From positions 1 to 38,862 of the forward strand of contig NZ_JAALEG010000061.1 in the NCBI RefSeq assembly GCF_011058165.1: DNA of 38,862 nt, given 5' to 3'. How positions within the stretch are numbered: the first letter of the stretch is position 1; every line of letters starts with the position of its first letter. The notes under the pieces were generated by a model that saw only the letters and a program-made list of their open reading frames with translations, was not told the origin of the DNA and ran no database searches. The DNA is from Rhodococcus aetherivorans. GTDB lineage: Bacteria; Actinomycetota; Actinomycetes; Mycobacteriales; Mycobacteriaceae. A program made the translations under genes and the position numbers. Positions 16,759-24,487 of the stretch are shown here, one piece after another.

Positions 16759-17682
16759 ATGAGCCACGGACACGGACACGGCGTCTCCCCCGCCCAGGCC
16801 GCCAGCGCCTCCGGCCGGTACGTCCGCCGGCTCTGGATCGCCGTCGCCCTCGGCCTGACCACCTTCGTGACCCAGCTCGCCGTCGGCCTGTCCACCTCCT
16901 CGCTGGCCCTGATCTCCGACTCCGCACACGTGTTCACCGACGTGTTCGGCATCTTGATGGCGGTCACCGCCATCACCGTCGCCCAACGTGCCCGCACCCG
17001 GCCGGACCGCACCTTCGGCCTGTACCGCACCGAAGTCTTTGCCGCACTGGTGAACGCCGCACTGCTGTTCGGCGTCGCCGGCTGGGTGCTCTACGAAGCC
17101 GTCCAGCGTCTGTCCGACCCCCCGGAGGTTCCCGGCCTACCCGTCACCCTCGTCGCCGTGGTCGGCCTGGTCATGAACGTCATCGCCTTCCTGCTGCTGC
17201 GCAAGGGTGCGCAAGAGAGCATCAACGTCCGCGGCGCTTACCTCGAAGTCCTCGCCGACATGCTCGGCTCGGTCGGCGTGCTGGTCAGCGGCCTGGTGAC
17301 CCTGGTCTTCGGGTGGCGCTACGCGGACCCGCTCATCGGTGTCGCCATCGGCGTGTTCGTCCTGCCGCGGGCCTACAATCTCGGCCGCCACGCACTCGGC
17401 ATCCTGCTCCAGCAGGCACCGGCCCGCATCGACGTCACCGAGGTCAACGCCGCACTCGACGCTGTGCCCGGGGTGCGAGAAACCCATGACCTGCACATCT
17501 GGACGCTGACCTCCGGCATGGAGGTCGCGTCCGCCCACCTGACCACCGAACCCGACGCTGATCCCACTACCGTGCTCGCAGCAGCGCAAACCCTGCTGGC
17601 CGAACGGTTCCACCTCGAACACGCCACCGTGCAGGTCGAGCCCCCTGAGAGTGAAGGTCGCTGCCGCGAACTGCAATGGTGA
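16759..17682 (+). CDS. Cation diffusion facilitator (CDF) zinc/cadmium-type exporter
   Basis: 307 residues from the ATG at 16759, chosen because AAAGGAAG precedes it and because it opens with the His-rich HGHGHG leader typical of CzcD-like proteins. Upstream in-frame starts would include the AT-rich operator. Six membrane helices; metal-site segments LISDSAHVFTDVFG (helix 2) and a helix-5 equivalent, YLEVLADMLGSVGVL, follow the HxxxD/DxxxD pattern, and a C-terminal cytosolic domain (HDLHIWTLTSGMEVASAHL) closes it. It exports Zn2+ and perhaps Cd2+/Co2+ in exchange for protons. It is a single gene divergent from CopD-CtaG. Confidence 0.94.
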   Translation: MSHGHGHGVSPAQAASASGRYVRRLWIAVALGLTTFVTQLAVGLSTSSLALISDSAHVFTDVFGILMAVTAITVAQRARTRPDRTFGLYRTEVFAALVNAALLFGVAGWVLYEAVQRLSDPPEVPGLPVTLVAVVGLVMNVIAFLLLRKGAQESINVRGAYLEVLADMLGSVGVLVSGLVTLVFGWRYADPLIGVAIGVFVLPRAYNLGRHALGILLQQAPARIDVTEVNAALDAVPGVRETHDLHIWTLTSGMEVASAHLTTEPDADPTTVLAAAQTLLAERFHLEHATVQVEPPESEGRCRELQW

Positions 17683-18175
17683 CCGACCGCAAGGATCGGT
17701 GGGCCGGCCTCGGGCATACCGGCAACGGTGCATCGCACAACCCGGCGAAGGTTCGCTGTCGTGGGGCGCAGGCCAAGGCCGGCCACGTCGCCCGCGCCGC
17801 AGGCGTCCGCGCCCTCGAGCGCAGCATCGCCGCCGCCGAAGAACAACTCCCGCACCCTGCGCCGGGCCGCAGGGCCGGCTCGCCGCGTGGAACACCCTCG
17901 GGGACCGCACCCACACACGGTGGGGCTTCGCCGGCGGCCCGGTGGCCGACAACGACACCGCAGCCCTGGTCGCGGCGATCCGTGAGGTCTGGTCGATCTG
18001 ATCGCCGACCGCGCTGGCACGACCGGCAATGGAACCGGCAAGGCTGGGACGGGCACGGCACCGTCGACAGCGGCGCAGTCGACCGGTGACATGTGCGCCA
18101 CCAAGGACGACTGCGTCGAGTCTGAGTGGTGGGCACACTACCGGCGCGTCCGCGACCGAGGTGGTTCACGCGGCT
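17683..18175. other. 0.5-kb region with scrambled coding remnants, no intact gene
   Basis: Three plus-strand frames each hold a short protein-like piece: a helical VARAAGVRALERSIAAAEEQL (about 17788-17850), then RLAAWNTLGDRTHTRWGF through AALVAAIREVWSI up to a stop at 18001, then MCATKDDCVESEWWAHYRRV in the next frame (from 18091). Together they look like a decayed gene with frame changes. I do not recognise the family. No promoter or repeat stands out. Confidence 0.35.
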
Positions 18176-18622
18176 TCATTCTCCCGAGCGGACGAAATCC
18201 CGCCGATCGCGGTCAGTGATTTGTTCGGATCGGTTGACGGTGAGAACACCTCCGGTGCGGGTGACGGTGCGAGCGGGTAGCGGCTCGGGGGCGGGGCTGC
18301 GGATGACCGAACCGTCCACGATCGAGAAGCGGCTGCCGTGACACCGGCAGCCGATGAACCCGTCGGTTACCTCCGAGACCGTGCAGCCCTGGTGGGTGCA
18401 CACCGCGGAGAAGGCCCGGAACACCCCGGCTTCGGGTTGGGTGATGACGAGTTGGGTATCGGCAAGGACGATTCCGCCGCCGACGGGCACCTCGGATGCT
18501 GTGATCTCGGCGGGTGCACTCTCGTCCTGGCGCGGTTGCGTCGACGAGCATCCGGCGGCGGTGAGACAGCCGGCGGTGCAGGCCGCGGCGAGAACGGTGC
18601 GCCGGGACAGGGGCGTGGACAC
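18176..18622 (-). CDS. Rieske [2Fe-2S] lipoprotein, Tat-exported
   Basis: 148 residues. The GTG at 18622 lies 7 nt after GGAGGA. The N-terminus SRRTVLAAACTAGCLTAAGC combines a twin-arginine motif with a lipobox (LTAAGC), so it is probably a membrane-attached exported lipoprotein. The Rieske ligands are complete: C75-T-H77 and C92-x-x-H95, with C80 and C94 placed for the usual disulfide (CTHQGC and CRCHGSRF). The protein lacks the membrane helices of the bc1 Rieske subunit, so it is a small soluble-type electron carrier. Its partner is not shown; the ZIP-oxidase operon lies 46 bp upstream on the same strand and may be co-transcribed. Confidence 0.9.
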   Translation of the reverse strand: MSTPLSRRTVLAAACTAGCLTAAGCSSTQPRQDESAPAEITASEVPVGGGIVLADTQLVITQPEAGVFRAFSAVCTHQGCTVSEVTDGFIGCRCHGSRFSIVDGSVIRSPAPEPLPARTVTRTGGVLTVNRSEQITDRDRRDFVRSGE

Positions 18623-18668
18623 CAACGTTCCTCCAGGTGTGCGGGCGGAGCGGGTCCTCGGGGCGCGG

Positions 18669-19934
18669 TCAGGCGGGGACGGCCAGACCGGTCAGGTACA
18701 TCAGGGTCAGACCTGCTCCGATGCCGGCGAGCACGACCGGCGCTGCGGCGGCGCGCCCGGCCCGCAGTGTCGGTGCGATCTGCACGATGACCTGGATGAT
18801 CGCCCCGGCCCCGACCCCGAGGAGCAGCGCGGAGACGTCGGTGTTGACGACGGTGGCGCCGAGCACCGCCCCGAGGACCGCGGGGGCACCGGCGAGAAGC
18901 CCGAGCCCGAGCAGGGCCGGCACCGAGGTGCGCTCGCGGGTCAATGGTGCGACGATCGCCAGTCCCTCGGTGGTGTTGTGCAGGGTGAAGCCGATGACCA
19001 GGAAGGCGCCCAGGGCGAGCTCGCCGACCGCGTAGGCGGATCCGATCGCCAGGCCCTCCCCCAGGTTGTGCAGGCCGATGCCGAGCGCGATCATCGCGGC
19101 CAGGCGGAGCGCGGAGGCATCGGCGGTGCCGGCGCGCTTGCGTCGGGCGCGCAGGTAGCGGTCCACCCCGGTGAGGGTCAGGAACGACAGCGTCGCCCCC
19201 ACCCCGACCAGTGCGGGACCGCCGAACGCGCCGCCGGTGGCGGTGGACAGTTCGATGCCCTCGGCGGTGGCGTCGAAGGCGAGGAACGCGAGCAGGCCGA
19301 CGGTCACGGCGAGGGCGAACTGGACGAGCGCGGGGCGGGCGCGGCGCAGCACGGGCAGCAGCAGCATGCCGAGCAGCACCGGGATGATGCCGACATAGGT
19401 GCCCAGCAGCGCCATGAGGCCGAAGAACCGTGGCCCGGGTGTCGGCGTCGGTGCTGCGGCGGGGATTTCGTGCTCGATCGCCAGGCCGGTGGAGGTCAGC
19501 AACGACACCAGGTAGGGCTGCCCGGCGATCCACGGGTAGTCGAGGACGATCCGCTCGGAGTCGAAGCGGCCGAGGGCGTCGTCGGCCCCGGTGGCGGCGA
19601 CGAAGACGTCGTTGACGACCACCTGCGCGACGGTCACCGGGTCGGGTCCGACGTTGCGCAGTGTCAGGATGATGCGTCCCGGCTCGAGGACGGTGCGTTC
19701 GACGGCGATGTTCTCGAGGGGTGGGCCGCTGCGTTCGGGCAGGGTCTGCCCGGCGACGAGCGCGAGCAGGGTCAGGGCGGCCAGGATGATCGCGACGACA
19801 CCGGCGCCGGGAATCCAGCGGCCCCGCCCGCCGGCGGGTGCGGCCGGTTCCGGGGCGGTGCCGGTGTCCCCCGAGTCGGGGCTCTCGATGCGGTCGCCGG
19901 TGGCGGCCGGTGTGGGGTGGGGGTTCGGGGTCAT
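18669..19934 (-). CDS. ZIP-family metal permease with extracytoplasmic Ig-like N-terminal domain
   Basis: 421 residues from the ATG at 19934, which overlaps the oxidase stop by ATGA. After a Pro-rich leader comes one helix (about 45-65), then about 100 beta-rich residues (ILTLRNVGPDPVTVAQVVVND, then YPWIAGQPYLVSLLTSTG, then IEHEI) that should sit outside the membrane. The ZIP core follows, with helices 4 and 5 carrying HNLGEG and HNTTEG, the metal-binding motifs. ZIP proteins usually import Zn2+, Fe2+ or Mn2+. The coupling to a multicopper oxidase suggests that the oxidase changes the metal's redox state before or during uptake, in the manner of the Fet3-Ftr1 idea; this is inference. Confidence 0.88.
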   Translation of the reverse strand: MTPNPHPTPAATGDRIESPDSGDTGTAPEPAAPAGGRGRWIPGAGVVAIILAALTLLALVAGQTLPERSGPPLENIAVERTVLEPGRIILTLRNVGPDPVTVAQVVVNDVFVAATGADDALGRFDSERIVLDYPWIAGQPYLVSLLTSTGLAIEHEIPAAAPTPTPGPRFFGLMALLGTYVGIIPVLLGMLLLPVLRRARPALVQFALAVTVGLLAFLAFDATAEGIELSTATGGAFGGPALVGVGATLSFLTLTGVDRYLRARRKRAGTADASALRLAAMIALGIGLHNLGEGLAIGSAYAVGELALGAFLVIGFTLHNTTEGLAIVAPLTRERTSVPALLGLGLLAGAPAVLGAVLGATVVNTDVSALLLGVGAGAIIQVIVQIAPTLRAGRAAAAPVVLAGIGAGLTLMYLTGLAVPA

Positions 19935-21028
19935 TCGGACACCTCGAAGAATCCCATCCAGCCGAGGTCGGCGAACTCGGTCTTGTGTGCGTGGAACATG
20001 TATCTGCCCGGGTACGGGAATCGGAGTTCGCAGATGCCGCGCTGGCCCTGCGCCTGGACCACGGTGTCGGTGAATTCGGACGGTTCGAGCCGGGTGCCGG
20101 TGGGGTAGTAGTCGAAGAAGTTGCCGTGCAGATGAAAGCTGTTGACCGGGTCGTATTCGAGGACGTTGACCAGATAGATCCGGACCAGCTCGTTGCGCCG
20201 GACCTGGACCGGTTCGTGCATGTAGTGGAACGGGATGCCGTTGACGGCGTAGAGCTGGTTGCCTTCGCCGTCGAAGGTGGTGTTGTACCCGTGCATCACC
20301 ATCACCATCTCGTCCGCCGGCGGCCGGTCCTGGGGTGGGTCGACGATGAAGGTGCCGTACATGCCGCGGGCGATGTGCTCGGCGAGCGGGCTCACATGGC
20401 AGTGATACAGGTGCACCCCGAACGGGATCGCGTCGAATTCGTAGGTGAACGACTCGCCCGGTTCGATCACACCGCGCCCCACCCCGGGCACCCCGTCCAT
20501 GTCGGCGGGGTGGATCCCGTGGAAATGCATGGTGTGCGGATGCTCGGATCCGTTGGTGAACCGTACCCGCAGCAGGTCCCCTTCGCGGCAGCGCAGCGAC
20601 GGCCCGGGGATGCGCGAGTTGAACGTCCACGCCGGGAACGTGATTCCCGGCGCGATCTCGATGTCCTCGTCGCTCGAGAAGATCTCCCATTCCCGCAGGG
20701 TGCGACCGTCCGGCAGGACCGAGACGGTGCCGTAATCGAAGTCGCGCAGGATGGCGTTGGGGTGGAACCCGTTGGCGGAGTGGTCCACCTGCCGACCGAG
20801 CCGGAAGGTGGGCCCGTTGACTCCGCCGCCGTGTGCGGCCGGGTTCGAGCTGTGCCCGCCGTGTCCGGCCGCGGGGCCGCCTTCCTGGGCTACCCGGTCC
20901 GCGGATCGGGCGATCCCCCCGGCACCGAGCACCAGGCCCGCGGACCCCGCCAATGCTCCCCCGAAGAGCACCTGACGGCGGGTCGGGGCGTTCACGCGAT
21001 TGCCGTCGGCGACATTGTCCGGGCACAC
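19931..21028 (-). CDS. Two-domain multicopper oxidase, Tat-exported
   Basis: 365 residues from the GTG at 21028; a GTG at 20995 (then NAPTRRQVLF) would give a more typical Tat leader, and neither has a clear ribosome site. The twin-arginine signal TRRQVLFGGALAGSAGL is followed by a His/Gly-rich linker. Copper ligand blocks are HTMHFHGIH, HLYHCHVSPLAEH, NSFHLHGNFF and MFHAHKTEFADLGWMG, which supply type 1, 2 and 3 copper ligands in a two-cupredoxin arrangement. Such enzymes are often trimers and oxidise metals or phenols. The gene overlaps the ZIP permease gene by 4 nt, so the two products are made together. Confidence 0.9.
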   Translation of the reverse strand: MCPDNVADGNRVNAPTRRQVLFGGALAGSAGLVLGAGGIARSADRVAQEGGPAAGHGGHSSNPAAHGGGVNGPTFRLGRQVDHSANGFHPNAILRDFDYGTVSVLPDGRTLREWEIFSSDEDIEIAPGITFPAWTFNSRIPGPSLRCREGDLLRVRFTNGSEHPHTMHFHGIHPADMDGVPGVGRGVIEPGESFTYEFDAIPFGVHLYHCHVSPLAEHIARGMYGTFIVDPPQDRPPADEMVMVMHGYNTTFDGEGNQLYAVNGIPFHYMHEPVQVRRNELVRIYLVNVLEYDPVNSFHLHGNFFDYYPTGTRLEPSEFTDTVVQAQGQRGICELRFPYPGRYMFHAHKTEFADLGWMGFFEVSE

Positions 21029-21334
21029 GAAACCATGCGAGTAAGACGAAGCACATCAAAAAGTTTGGCACACCGAAATCAATACTTCAATAATGCAAAA
21101 CCCAGGGGTGGGACAGGGGTGAGCGGGATGTCTGAGGCGTTCCCGCGCCGCGGGTCACCGGGCCCGCTGGTGCGTTCCTGCCGGGTGCGGATCGCCACGG
21201 CGGCCAGCAGCGCGATCCGGCCTGGCGGCGACGGCAGCGCCGAGGTGCTGGTCGCACCTCGGGAAGATCGCCGTCGCGTGGATTGGAATCCTCGAGGTCG
21301 AATGCTAGGCGGTGACCGAGGGGGACTCGCGGGG
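21029..21334. other. 306-bp spacer between the two oxidases with an AT-rich promoter island
   Basis: No gene seen. Positions about 21040-21108 are strikingly AT-rich (AAAAAGTTTGG, AATCAATACTTCAATAATGC) against GC-rich surroundings, consistent with the promoter of the two-domain oxidase and ZIP operon (minus strand). Next to it, 21107-21130 has two G4 runs (CCCAGGGGTGGGACAGGGG) that could form part of a copper-responsive site but lack clear symmetry. Positions 21140-21334 are high-GC with no feature I can name. Confidence 0.45.
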
Positions 21335-22828
21335 TCAGCGGGCTTCGATGACGCCCATCATGCCGTTGTCCTCGTGGTCGAGGATGTGGCAGTGGTAGAC
21401 GGTGCGGCCGGGAAAGTCGTCGAATGCGACGCGCACGGTGAGGCGACTGCGAGCCGGGATGTCGATCACGTCCTGCTGGTGGGGCTCTGCGATCGTGGCG
21501 CCGGAGGTGAGCTGCATCGGCCACACGTGCAGGTGCATGGAGTGATCCATGGGCGAGTCGTTGACCAGGGTCCACTCCTCGATCGTGCCGAGTCGCACGG
21601 TGTGGTCGGTGCGGTCGGGGTCGTACGTGCGGCCGTCGATCGTGAAGCTCATCCCGCCGCTGTGGGTTCCCATGCCCATTCCCATGCCGGTGCCGAAGAC
21701 GAATGTACGGGTGGCGGCAATCGGTTCGCCGCGCAGATCCCGCGGCGGGGTCTGTGGCGGGATCGCCGCCGGTGACATCGTCGGCGGCCCGGTGACCTCG
21801 AGGTGGGCCAGAACGGTGCCGTTCGGATCCGGCTGGGGTTGGGACTCTGGACCGGGCATGTCCGCACCGCCACGTCGCATCATGCCCATCATGCCCAGGG
21901 TGCCGCGGTCGACGGGCAGGGCACGTAGCTGCGCCGATCCGGGTGTGGTGTCGATCAGCACGTCGGCACGGTTGCCGGCGGCGAGGTCGATCTGCTGCAC
22001 GGGCCGGGGTTCGCGGAAACGACCCGAGTCCAGGCCGATCAGCCGCAGGGATTGCCCGTCGAGTCGGAGTCGCAGATGCCGGCTGACACAGGCGTTGACG
22101 ATGCGCCACCGTTCCCGGGCGCCGGGGCGGGTGGTCACGGTGGGCCGCACTTGTCCGTTGGCCAGGATCAGGGCCCCTTCTCGCCCCAGCATGCGGTCCA
22201 TCATGGTCGGCGCCGGGATGGTCCCGGCGCCGTCGATGCTCAGATCGGAGAGCACCAGGACCCGCTCGACGGTGGTCGGGATCGGGTCGGGGTCCTCCAC
22301 GATCAGTGCCCCGTACAGGCCCGCGAAGATCTGATCGGCGACCAGGTGATGGTGGTGCGGGTGATACCAGTACACCCCGGGGGGATGGTGGTCCGGCAAC
22401 CGGTAGTCGTAGTCGAAGTCGGTGCCCGGCTCGACCCGCAGGAACGGGTTGTCGGAGTTGCCGGAGGGGGAGACGAGCACACCGTGCAGGTGCAGATTGG
22501 TCGGTTGCGGCAGCCGGTTGCGCAGCCGGACCTGCAGCCGATCCCCGGGACTCACCCGCAGGGTCGGGCCGGGCACGCCGTGGTTGAACCCGAATCCGGC
22601 AACCTGGGTTCCGGCGAGTGGGAAACGTCCCGGTGCCGCCTCCAGGTCGAGGGACAGCGCGCCGCCGTTGCCGGCCAGCACCGGTGCCTCAACCCATGCG
22701 GCGGCGGAGACGGTCTCCGGTCGGGGCGTTCGGGTGGACTGCCACGCCAGTCCGAGCCCGCCGGCGGCGGTGGCGGTGACACCCAACGCGCCCAACTGCA
22801 GGGCCCGCCGTCTGCTGATCGGTTCCAT
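21335..22828 (-). CDS. CueO/laccase-type three-domain multicopper oxidase, Tat-exported
   Basis: 497 residues from the ATG at 22828. The Tat signal SRRRALQLGALGVTATAAG leads into three cupredoxin domains. Copper motifs are HLHG (N-terminal), WYHPHHHH, HSMHLHVWP and the C-terminal HCHILDHEDNGMMG, which supplies both trinuclear and type 1 ligands. A Met-rich stretch (GTLGMMGMMRRGGADMPG) and another (GTGMGMGMGTHSGGM) resemble the Met-rich inserts of CueO/CopA that guide Cu(I). It probably oxidises Cu(I) to the less toxic Cu(II) in the envelope. The SHOCT protein gene lies 15 bp upstream on the same strand, so both are likely one unit. Confidence 0.94.
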   Translation of the reverse strand: MEPISRRRALQLGALGVTATAAGGLGLAWQSTRTPRPETVSAAAWVEAPVLAGNGGALSLDLEAAPGRFPLAGTQVAGFGFNHGVPGPTLRVSPGDRLQVRLRNRLPQPTNLHLHGVLVSPSGNSDNPFLRVEPGTDFDYDYRLPDHHPPGVYWYHPHHHHLVADQIFAGLYGALIVEDPDPIPTTVERVLVLSDLSIDGAGTIPAPTMMDRMLGREGALILANGQVRPTVTTRPGARERWRIVNACVSRHLRLRLDGQSLRLIGLDSGRFREPRPVQQIDLAAGNRADVLIDTTPGSAQLRALPVDRGTLGMMGMMRRGGADMPGPESQPQPDPNGTVLAHLEVTGPPTMSPAAIPPQTPPRDLRGEPIAATRTFVFGTGMGMGMGTHSGGMSFTIDGRTYDPDRTDHTVRLGTIEEWTLVNDSPMDHSMHLHVWPMQLTSGATIAEPHQQDVIDIPARSRLTVRVAFDDFPGRTVYHCHILDHEDNGMMGVIEAR

Positions 22829-22843
22829 GAGCGCGCCTTCGAG

Positions 22844-23125
22844 CTAGTCGTGGCCGTCGAGCACGCGCCGTCGCTCACGGTATTCCTCGGAGTCGATCTC
22901 GCCTCTGGCGTACCGCTCTTCGAGGATCTGCCGGGCCCGGCCCTCACCCGGCGGAGGGGGGTAGGTGCTGCTGGGGGCGGCGAAGTGGCCGCCGGAACCG
23001 GACGGTCGGGAGAGCAACCGGATCGCCAGCACCACCAGGACCGCCAGGCCGAGCAGCAGCAGCGCGGCGAACAGCCACATCCCCCAGCCGCCGTTCATTC
23101 CCCAGCCGCAGTTTCCGTAGGGCAT
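22844..23125 (-). CDS. Small membrane protein with C-terminal SHOCT domain
   Basis: 93 residues from the ATG at 23125 (MPYGNCGWGMNGGWGMW), with AAAGGAA upstream. A Gly/Trp/Met-rich N-terminus precedes one membrane helix (about 14-38), a Pro/Ser linker, and a SHOCT motif ILEERYARGEIDSEEYRERRRVL at the C-terminus. SHOCT domains are short oligomerisation or interaction modules found at protein ends; this layout is common beside copper oxidases in actinobacteria. No catalytic activity is expected. Confidence 0.85.
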   Translation of the reverse strand: MPYGNCGWGMNGGWGMWLFAALLLLGLAVLVVLAIRLLSRPSGSGGHFAAPSSTYPPPPGEGRARQILEERYARGEIDSEEYRERRRVLDGHD

Positions 23126-23190
23126 CACCGCAGATTCCTTTCCGGGAGGGCCATATCGACCGGCCACCGTGTGCCCGGCCTGCCCTCACG

Positions 23191-23206
23191 ATACGCCCGG
23201 GGGCAT
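23191..23206. promoter_or_regulatory. CsoR-like copper operator candidate in a divergent region
   Basis: ATACGCCC-GGGGGCAT is an imperfect palindrome (6 of 8 symmetric positions) resembling the AT-C-run/G-run-AT sites bound by CsoR-type Cu(I) repressors. It lies between the SHOCT-oxidase unit (start 23125, minus) and the cupin gene (start 23337, plus). No csoR gene is in the window. Confidence 0.45.
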
Positions 23207-23336
23207 ACGGGCAGTGAGAATGCGCGGTCCGGTGCTGCCGGATGTGGCGCCGAGTGCGGTGTGCCGGCCACCCGAGGGTTCTACCGTGAGGGGCGGGGTG
23301 CGGCGGCGCCCGGTCGGCGGCACGGAGAGGAGTGCG

Positions 23337-23666
23337 ATGAGGAAGCAGTCGCTGATCGCGGTGGCACGCCATCTCATGGCCCATGCCGCCACCGCCGCCA
23401 GCGGTCGGAGCGCTGAGACCGTCTACGGCGGCCACGAGCAGACGTTGCGGCAGACGGTCATTGCGCTGATGGGTGGGCAGTCGATGGGCGAGCACGGCAG
23501 CCCGGGCGAGGCGACCGTCTACGTCCTGCGGGGTCGGCTCCGCGTGAGCAGCGGCGACGCCTCGTGGGACGCGATGACCGGTGACCTTCTCGTCCTTCCC
23601 CGGACCCGGCACCGGCTCGACGCGCTGGAGGACTGCGCGATGTTGCTCACCGTGGCCAAGACCTGA
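23337..23666 (+). CDS. Cupin-fold protein
   Basis: 109 residues from the ATG at 23337 after GGAGAGGAG. The sequence follows the small cupin_2 pattern: LMGGQSMGEHGSPGEATVYVLRGRLRVS, then DLLVLPRTRHRLDALEDCAMLLTVAK. Possible metal ligands are the His and Glu of EHGSPGEA and the His of RHRL, but one canonical His of motif 1 is missing, so catalysis is doubtful; it may sense or bind a small ligand. It is single, divergent from the SHOCT-oxidase unit, and followed by the broken DUF3703 copy on the other strand. Confidence 0.82.
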   Translation: MRKQSLIAVARHLMAHAATAASGRSAETVYGGHEQTLRQTVIALMGGQSMGEHGSPGEATVYVLRGRLRVSSGDASWDAMTGDLLVLPRTRHRLDALEDCAMLLTVAKT

Positions 23667-23689
23667 CCGGGGCCGAGCCGGGGCCGCGG

Positions 23690-23981
23690 GCGCGCCGCGG
23701 CGGCGAGGTCCTCGGGAATCGGCATCGGGGCGGTCGGCCCGGCGCCGGCGCGGCCGGGTGTTGCCCTCGGGATAGCGGCCCGCCGCGGAGCCGGGGCGGC
23801 GACGATGATCCGCACCACCTGCCCGAGGGCCTCGCGGGCGTCGCGGCGGCGCAGCGCCGGAACGAACATCGCGACGTGGTTGCCGGTGTGGGGCCAGGGC
23901 TACGGTCGGGACAGGACGGGGGCCCGCTCGAGGCGCCGCCCTCGAACCTCGTGTTCGTCGACCCGGACGGGCGGCAGCCAT
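23690..23981 (-). pseudogene. Broken inverted copy of the DUF3703 gene
   Basis: Minus-strand translation matches the intact DUF3703 protein at 26945-27292 piece by piece: MAAARPG, then RLERAPVLSRP-stop-PWPHTGNHVAMF, then ALRRRDAREALGQVVRIIVAAP, then PMPIPEDLA. The copy has lost its frame near residue 8 of the match and after VVRIIVAAP, and carries a TAG where the intact gene has a Tyr codon. It lies in opposite orientation to the intact copy, so the ArsR-ATPase-LspA genes are flanked by inverted DUF3703 sequences. The identity is from direct comparison of the two translations. Confidence 0.85.
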
Positions 23982-24090
23982 CTGCACCTCGTGCAGCCTC
24001 ACGCACAACAATCCCGGGTCCGAGAGGTGAGCGCGTCACCGACTCGTCCCCTCTGCCACGACGCCCCCAGAAATCATCGATACAGACCGG

Positions 24091-24117
24091 CTATCATCGT
24101 TGCATGACGATCAATAG
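24091..24117. promoter_or_regulatory. Operator-like palindrome over the arsR/cmtR start codon
   Basis: Arms CTATCATCGT (24091-24100) and ACGATCAATAG (24107-24117) are complementary except for one bulge, around TGCATG that contains the ATG at 24104. A -10-like TATCAT at 24092-24097 lies about 7 nt before the ATG and no ribosome site is visible, which suggests a leaderless transcript repressed by its own product. Confidence 0.6.
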
Positions 24118-24487
24118 TGGGCTTGGGTGCAGGTTGTCCACCAGCGCCGGAGCGGGCCTCGATGCCGCGGTGGCGTTGTTCCACAGTCTCTCGGACGGAA
24201 CCCGGTTGGCGATCGTGCGTCGTCTCGCCGGTGGAGAGGCGCGGGTGGCGGATCTGGTCGGTGAGCTCGGGTTGGCGCAGTCGACGGTGTCGGCGCACGT
24301 GGCCTGCCTGCGGGACTGCGGGCTGGTGCAGGGCCGCCCGCAGGGCCGGCAGGTGTTCTACTCGCTGACCCGGCCGGAGTTGCTGGATCTGCTGTCCTCG
24401 GCGGAAACCCTGCTGGCAGCCACCGGGAACGCGGTCGCGTTGTGCCCGAACTACGGCACCGACAGCGCACCGGGGGTGACGGAGTGA
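24104..24487 (+). CDS. cmtR: ArsR/SmtB-family metal sensor, CmtR-like (Cd/Pb)
   Basis: 127-residue winged-helix repressor: ALFHSLSDGTRLAIVRRLAGGEARVADLVGELGLAQSTVSAHVACLRDCGLVQGRPQGRQVFYSL. C68 and C72 in the recognition helix (VACLRDCGL) and C114 (ALCPNYG) match the three cysteines (57, 61, 102) that bind Cd/Pb in mycobacterial CmtR. Metal binding should release it from DNA. The GTGA overlap with the ATPase gene makes one operon. The start has no ribosome site and lies inside a palindrome, so autorepression of a leaderless mRNA is likely (inference). Confidence 0.92.
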   Translation: MTINSGLGCRLSTSAGAGLDAAVALFHSLSDGTRLAIVRRLAGGEARVADLVGELGLAQSTVSAHVACLRDCGLVQGRPQGRQVFYSLTRPELLDLLSSAETLLAATGNAVALCPNYGTDSAPGVTE

